From contig SFOX01000005.1 in NCBI GenBank assembly GCA_004552305.1, positions 1 to 64,000 of the forward strand: DNA of 64,000 bases, in the 5' to 3' direction. The stretch's first letter is position 1, and each line of letters starts with the position of its first letter. Shown here piece after piece: positions 60,394-64,000 of the stretch. Position numbers and translations under genes: made by a program. The notes below the pieces were generated by a model that ran no database searches, was not told where the DNA came from, and saw only the letters and a list, made by a program, of their open reading frames with translations. Origin of the DNA: Subdoligranulum variabile (GTDB lineage: Bacteria; Bacillota; Clostridia; Oscillospirales; Ruminococcaceae).

Positions 60394-61571
60394 CAGGTTT
60401 CCTCCAAGTTGTTGCAGACTTTTACGGGCTTGCCGTTTTCCAGATAAACGCGGGGTACGCGGCGCGAAATGCCGCAGATGATTTCATAAGGTATGGTGCC
60501 TAACTTGGCGGCAAGGGTATCCGCCGTGTCCGCGCCGCCGGGACCGAACACCGTCACCTCATCGCCCATGGCGACACCGGGAATGTTGGTGACGTCGATG
60601 AGCGTTTGGTCCATACACACACGCCCCAAAACGGGGGCGGGCTTGCCGTTGACCAGCATCATCCCCTGCCGCAGCGTGCCGGACAGTGCGCGGCTGTAGC
60701 CGTCGGCGTAGCCCACGCAGACGGTGGCGACCCGCATCGGCGCACGGGCGGTAAAGGTGCGCCCATAGCTGACGCTTTGCCCCGGCTGCAGCGTTTTGAC
60801 AAAGGAAACCACGGTTTTCATCGTCATACAGGGCTGCAGGGCAGGGAAGTGTAGCTCGTCGCTGGGGTTCAGCCCGTACAGGATAATGCCTGCGCGGGTC
60901 ATATCGCAGCGCCATTCGGGGTGGCAGAGCTGCGCGGCAGAGTTGGCGCAATGCACCGTGCCGGTGGGGAAACCATCGGCCTGCAGCCGTTCCAGCACGG
61001 CGGCAAACAGGGCGTGCTGCTCCTCGGTGTAGGCGCGGTTTTCGGGGGTTTCGCTGTCAGCCACGGCAAAATGCTGGAACACACCGCTGATTTTCAGCCC
61101 CGGCAGGGCGTACAGTGCCTCCATCTCGCGCAGGGTTTCCTCAAAGCCGGAGCGCACCGCAAACCCGATGCGCCCCATACCGGTGTCCACCTTCAGGTGA
61201 ACGGACACCTGCACCCCGGCGGCAGCAGCGGCAGCGGAAAGCGCCTTGGCGTACTCAGAAGAAAAACACGCCGTAGCAATGTTGTTTTTTACCATAACGG
61301 CGGCGCGGTCGGGCGCGGCATAGCCCAAAATCAGAATGGGCTTGGTGATGCCGTGGCGGCGCAGATACAGCCCCTCGTCCAGGTTGCTTACGGCAAAACC
61401 GGCAGCTCCTTCCTGCTGCAGAACCTCCGCGACCTCCGCAGCACCGTGACCGTAGGCGTCCGCCTTGACCACGGCGCAGATGTCGCCGCCCACCGCTTTT
61501 TTTATATAGGTAAAATTGCTGCGCAGAGCGCCCAAGTCGATCTCGACCCAGCAGTGCTTTTCAAAATCCAT
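60393..61571 (-). CDS. alr: Alanine racemase
   Basis: Alr makes D-alanine for MurF-bound D-Ala-D-Ala. The 392-residue fold-type III PLP enzyme has the Schiff-base lysine in [12 protein letters not shown] (~33-44), [12 protein letters not shown] (~125-136), the catalytic-tyrosine-region [13 protein letters not shown] (~288), and [15 protein letters not shown] (~325). It has its own promoter, divergent from the aldo/keto reductase, and is translationally coupled to lepA. It links functionally to murF in the dcw cluster. Confidence 0.96.
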   Translation of the reverse strand: MDFEKHCWVEIDLGALRSNFTYIKKAVGGDICAVVKADAYGHGAAEVAEVLQQEGAAGFAVSNLDEGLYLRRHGITKPILILGYAAPDRAAVMVKNNIATACFSSEYAKALSAAAAAAGVQVSVHLKVDTGMGRIGFAVRSGFEETLREMEALYALPGLKISGVFQHFAVADSETPENRAYTEEQHALFAAVLERLQADGFPTGTVHCANSAAQLCHPEWRCDMTRAGIILYGLNPSDELHFPALQPCMTMKTVVSFVKTLQPGQSVSYGRTFTARAPMRVATVCVGYADGYSRALSGTLRQGMMLVNGKPAPVLGRVCMDQTLIDVTNIPGVAMGDEVTVFGPGGADTADTLAAKLGTIPYEIICGISRRVPRVYLENGKPVKVCNNLEET

Positions 61572-61615
61572 AGCTGACTCACCCCGCTAAGAATATTTCT
61601 TTCTATAAACAATTT

Positions 61616-61644
61616 ATTATAGCATAGATTTTATGCGGTTACAA
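61616..61644 (-). promoter_or_regulatory. Sigma-A promoter of alr-lepA
   Basis: Minus-strand TTGTAA (61644-61639), a 17-bp spacer and TATAAT (61621-61616). Confidence 0.7.
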
Positions 61645-61658
61645 GTATAATTCTGGTC

Positions 61659-61689
61659 TTGACGATATACGGGGGTAAGGGTGTATAAT
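61659..61689 (+). promoter_or_regulatory. Promoter of the aldo/keto reductase
   Basis: TTGACG (61659-61664) and a perfect TATAAT (61684-61689) with a long 19-bp spacer, about 34 bp before the start. Confidence 0.55.
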
Positions 61690-61722
61690 AGGGGTAACAT
61701 ACAAAAAACGGAGGCAATGAAA

Positions 61723-62859
61723 ATGGATATTTTTAACAACGCCAAAAAGCTGGGCTTTGGTTTGATGCGTCTGCCCCGGCTGGACCCCAACGATGAGGGC
61801 AGCATTGACCTGGAACAGACCAAGCAGATGGTGGATACCTTTTTACAGCGCGGCTTTACCTACTTTGACACTGCGTGGATGTACTGCGCCTTCAAGAGCG
61901 AGAACGCCGTCAAGGAAGCGCTGACCTCCCGTCACCCGCGTGAAAGCTACACCCTTGCCACCAAGCTGCACGCGGCGTACATCCACAGCTTGGACGACCG
62001 CGACGCCATTTTTAATACCCAGCGCGAAAAGACGGGCGTAGAATATTTTGACTACTACCTGCTGCACGATGTGGGTGCCGAGCATTACGAAATCTACAAA
62101 AAGTATGACTGCTTTGCCTGGATCGCCGAAAAAAAGCGCCAAGGGCTGATCAAGCATATGGGCTTTTCCTTCCACGATACCGCCGAGGTGCTGGATAAAA
62201 TCCTGACCGAGCATCCCGAGATGGAGTTTGTGCAGCTGCAGATCAACTACTTGGATTGGGACAGCGAGGGCGTGCAGTCCCGCAAATGCTACGAGGTTGC
62301 GACCAAGCACGGCAAGCCGGTCATCGTGATGGAGCCGGTCAAGGGCGGCACGCTGGCAAAGCTGCCCGCCGCTGCCGAAGCCCTGCTGCGGCAGGCTGAC
62401 CCCGGCGCGTCCATCCCCAGCTGGGCGGTACGGTTCGCCGCCAGCCTGCCCAACGTAAAAATGGTGCTTTCGGGTATGAGCAGCACCGAGCAGCTGCTGG
62501 ACAACACCGGCTATATGCAGGATTTTGCACCGCTGACGCAGCAGGAGCAGGCGGTCATTGCGCAGGTGGTGGATATCATCAACGCCAGCATCGCCATACC
62601 CTGCACGGGCTGCTCCTACTGCACGGAAGGGTGCCCCATGCACATTGCCATCCCCAAGTATTTTTCGCTGTACAACGCCGAAATACAGGAATTGAAGGAG
62701 AAGGATTTTACCTCCCAAGGCACCTACTACGGCAACCTGACGCAGACATTCGGCAAGGCGAGCGATTGCATTGCCTGCGGTCAGTGCGAGAGCGTATGCC
62801 CGCAGCACCTGCCCATCATCGAAAACCTCAAGCGCGTTGCCAAGCAGTTTGAGGCGTAA
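61723..62859 (+). CDS. Aldo/keto reductase with C-terminal ferredoxin domain
   Basis: The 378-residue protein has an AKR TIM barrel (LGFGLMRLPRLD near the start, YFDTAWMYCAF ~46-56 with the catalytic tyrosine, KLHAAY) and a C-terminal pair of 4Fe-4S motifs (CTGCSYCTEGCP ~302-313 and CIACGQCESVCPQ ~349-361). This fusion is common in anaerobic Clostridia; the iron-sulfur part may pass electrons from ferredoxin. The substrate is unknown. The ATG at 61723 is eight bases after GGAGG, better than the ATG at 61717. A bidirectional terminator follows. Confidence 0.9.
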   Translation: MDIFNNAKKLGFGLMRLPRLDPNDEGSIDLEQTKQMVDTFLQRGFTYFDTAWMYCAFKSENAVKEALTSRHPRESYTLATKLHAAYIHSLDDRDAIFNTQREKTGVEYFDYYLLHDVGAEHYEIYKKYDCFAWIAEKKRQGLIKHMGFSFHDTAEVLDKILTEHPEMEFVQLQINYLDWDSEGVQSRKCYEVATKHGKPVIVMEPVKGGTLAKLPAAAEALLRQADPGASIPSWAVRFAASLPNVKMVLSGMSSTEQLLDNTGYMQDFAPLTQQEQAVIAQVVDIINASIAIPCTGCSYCTEGCPMHIAIPKYFSLYNAEIQELKEKDFTSQGTYYGNLTQTFGKASDCIACGQCESVCPQHLPIIENLKRVAKQFEA

Positions 62860-62867
62860 TCACAACC

Positions 62868-62898
62868 AAAAAGGCTGCCGCATTGCGGCAGCCTTTTG
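62868..62898. terminator. Bidirectional terminator after the aldo/keto reductase
   Basis: AAAAGGCTGCCGC-ATT-GCGGCAGCCTTTT, flanked by A-rich and T-rich ends. It also closes the decayed zinc-ribbon gene on the minus strand. Confidence 0.85.
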
Positions 62899-62909
62899 CT
62901 GTACCCCTA

Positions 62910-63193
62910 TCAGAATTTTCCGCCCGGGCTGCCGCCAAAACCGTCGCTGTCGGTACTCGACCCGCTGGAACTGCTGTCGTCCTTGGCGGGGTCGACCCGG
63001 CAATAACTGTGGGGTTGCCGCAGTAGGGGCAGCTGGTCGCGGCAGTGGCTTCTTTTTGGGCATACAGGGCTTCGATCTCGGCGGTGTCGTAGCTGCTGCC
63101 GCAGAAATCACACACCAGCTTGCCGCTGGCGCCGTTAAAGTGCAGCGGACCGGTACACGCCGGGCATTGATAGTTGGTAAGCTGTGTTGCCAT
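62910..63193 (-). pseudogene. Decayed zinc-ribbon (TPM/TFIIB-like) protein gene
   Basis: The start is intact: MATQLTNYQCPACTGPLHF, then CDFCGSS, then a second ribbon CPYCGNPTVIA. The first ribbon joins directly to the second without the usual long spacer, and the frame is lost after PTVIA. Another frame resumes as VDPAKDDSSSSGSS and ends DGFGGSPGGKF with a stop at 62910, which looks like the native C-terminus. The main domain (several hundred residues in intact relatives) is missing. The total length (284 bp) is not a multiple of three. Two deletions plus a frameshift best explain this. Confidence 0.7.
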
Positions 63194-63539
63194 TATGCGT
63201 CACCTCTCTTTCCTTTGGTTGGCAGCTGCTGTGCCAAATTTCATACTGTCAATAAACCGAATGGGATGATTGCGAACTTTCGGTAGGTTTGTAGGGAACG
63301 GTCTTGACTGTTCCGTGCGGTTTAGCCGATAGTACGATGTATCGAAAAATAGTGCGCCGTTCGGCGCGATTTTATGCGCTGCGCGCAGCCATCGGTACTG
63401 CGCCCGCAGGCGCGTTTCGGAGCGCAACCGCCGCACAGCGGCGGCTCTTGGCACGGAGATAGACACGCGCCCTACATTATCCGGCGCGCGAACGCGCCAC
63501 CTTCCCCCCAAGGGGGAAGGCTTTTCCCCGGCACAACAA
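63194..63539. other. Gene-free stretch with repeat fragments and clustered palindromes
   Basis: It contains a half copy of the GTAGGGG-family element (63285-63345, with a GGAACGGTCTTGACTGTTCC core). A run of four short palindromes follows (GCGCCGTTCGGCGC, GCTGCGCGCAGC, GCGCCCGCAGGCGC and CCGCCGCACAGCGGCGG, about 63352-63440), then the CTTCCCCCCAAGGGGGAAGG element (63480-63524). No coding sequence is supported. Confidence 0.65.
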
Positions 63540-63571
63540 AAGAGCGCAGGAACCTTCGTTCCTGCGCTCTT
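63538..63571 (-). terminator. Terminator of tRNA-Leu
   Basis: Minus strand: AGAGCGCAGGAAC-GAAG-GTTCCTGCGCTCT followed by TTTGTTG; a 13-bp perfect stem. Confidence 0.85.
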
Positions 63572-63579
63572 TCCTTTGG

Positions 63580-63660
63580 TGCGGAAGATGGGACTTGAAC
63601 CCACACGTCATAGACACACGCACCTCAAACGTGCCTGTCTGCCGATTCCAGCACTTCCGC
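63580..63660 (-). tRNA. tRNA-Leu (anticodon GAG)
   Basis: On the minus strand the acceptor stem GCGGAAG pairs with CTTCCGC, with A as the discriminator. The D-arm carries GGAATCGGCAGAC, typical of class II tRNA-Leu. The anticodon stem CACGT/GCGTG holds loop TTGAGGT, giving GAG. A long variable arm and a TTCAAGT T-loop follow. CCA is not encoded. Confidence 0.93.
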
Positions 63661-63681
63661 ATAGCATTGACTGCAAGGTAG

Positions 63682-63711
63682 ATTCTACCACACCTCGGGT
63701 GCAAAAGTCAA
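63682..63711 (-). promoter_or_regulatory. Promoter of tRNA-Leu
   Basis: Minus-strand TTGACT (63711-63706), an 18-bp spacer and TAGAAT (63687-63682), about 22 bp before the tRNA. Confidence 0.75.
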
Positions 63712-63752
63712 GCATTTTTTGCAAAATTTGTACGGCACACGGCGGCTGCCCC

Positions 63753-64000
63753 AAATATGACGTGCGCGGCGTACCCGGCAACGGTGCCAGCTACGATGTG
63801 CAGAAAGAAGCGTTTGAAAACGGTGCCGACCTGTTGATCGCCACCACCTCCAGCGACGAAATTAACATTCTTGCCTGTATGGTTGCCAAAAAAATTGGCA
63901 CCCAGCACACCATTGCCCGTATCCGCAACCCGGAATACGAGCAGCAGCTGCATTTTATGCGTGACGAGCTGGGGCTTTCGATGATCGTCAACCCCGAAAA
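63753..64000 (+). pseudogene. TrkA/KtrA-like potassium-channel regulator, N-terminus missing
   Basis: The frame KYDVRGVPGNGASYD...FENGADLLIATTSSDE...MVAKKIGTQHTIARIRNP runs to the right edge and matches the second half of the TrkA Rossmann (RCK) domain. In intact proteins about 35-40 residues with the GxGxxG nucleotide loop precede this point. Here the homology begins abruptly at 63753, right after the tRNA-Leu promoter, with no plausible start. A GTG at 63699 would add unrelated residues and lacks a ribosome site. This may be a remnant or a sequence joint. The 3' end lies outside the window. Confidence 0.65.

Overview
The window is 64 kb of a GC-rich, gene-dense bacterial chromosome. Gene content suggests a gut Clostridia member of the Oscillospiraceae (Faecalibacterium / Gemmiger / Subdoligranulum type). 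The evidence is a mraZ-rsmH-ftsL-PBP-murF-mraY-ftsW-murG-divIB cluster with an MraZ box array, a DnaD/DnaI pair, a two-subunit ThrE exporter, the large fused PurL, sigma-A promoters with 17-bp spacers, GGAGG ribosome-binding sites, and many short palindromic intergenic repeats. The assignment is inference; no rRNA or taxonomic marker was aligned.

Layout. 1-4.3 kb: a GIY-YIG protein, ung (minus), a PrsA/SurA-like lipoprotein and a YitT membrane protein. 12.7-4.3 kb (minus): one long operon for a legionaminic-acid-type nonulosonate sugar (legC-like aminotransferase, ptmE-like nucleotidyltransferase, neuB, neuC/legG, two Gfo/Idh/MocA oxidoreductases, CMP-sugar synthetase), ending in the two ThrE subunits. 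12.8-18.9 kb (plus): rfbC, a Wzm/Wzt-type ABC exporter and two ~610-aa double-domain glycosyltransferases. Together these look like a cell-surface glycan locus transcribed from a divergent promoter pair.

19-31.7 kb: tsaE-tsaB-rpiB-upp (minus), a RodA/FtsW-like protein, DUF378, 5-formyl-THF cyclo-ligase plus a DUF4358 lipoprotein, a two-component system (minus), dnaD-dnaI (minus), an orotate-PRTase-like protein with an altered PRPP loop, tRNA-Gly, a repeat-filled gap, then rsmD and a coiled-coil protein. 31.7-42.7 kb: the division/cell-wall (dcw) cluster, with murD missing from its usual place between mraY and ftsW.

42.7-56.2 kb (minus): purB as its own unit, then a nine-gene de novo purine operon purE-C-F-M-N-O-H'-D-L. 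IMP cyclohydrolase is supplied by a separate archaeal-type PurO, and PurH is only the transformylase half. The operon starts with a 22-codon leader ORF whose stop codon abuts an intrinsic terminator upstream of purE. This is the strongest candidate here for an undescribed regulatory element. 56.4-64 kb: a PsiE-like protein, fucO, lepA and alr (minus), an aldo/keto reductase with a ferredoxin tail, a decayed zinc-ribbon pseudogene, tRNA-Leu (minus), and a trkA homologue lacking its N-terminus at the right edge.

No CRISPR array, transposase, integrase, phage gene or rRNA was seen. Mobile-like material consists of short palindromic repeats and a ~100-125-bp MITE-like family with inverted ends.
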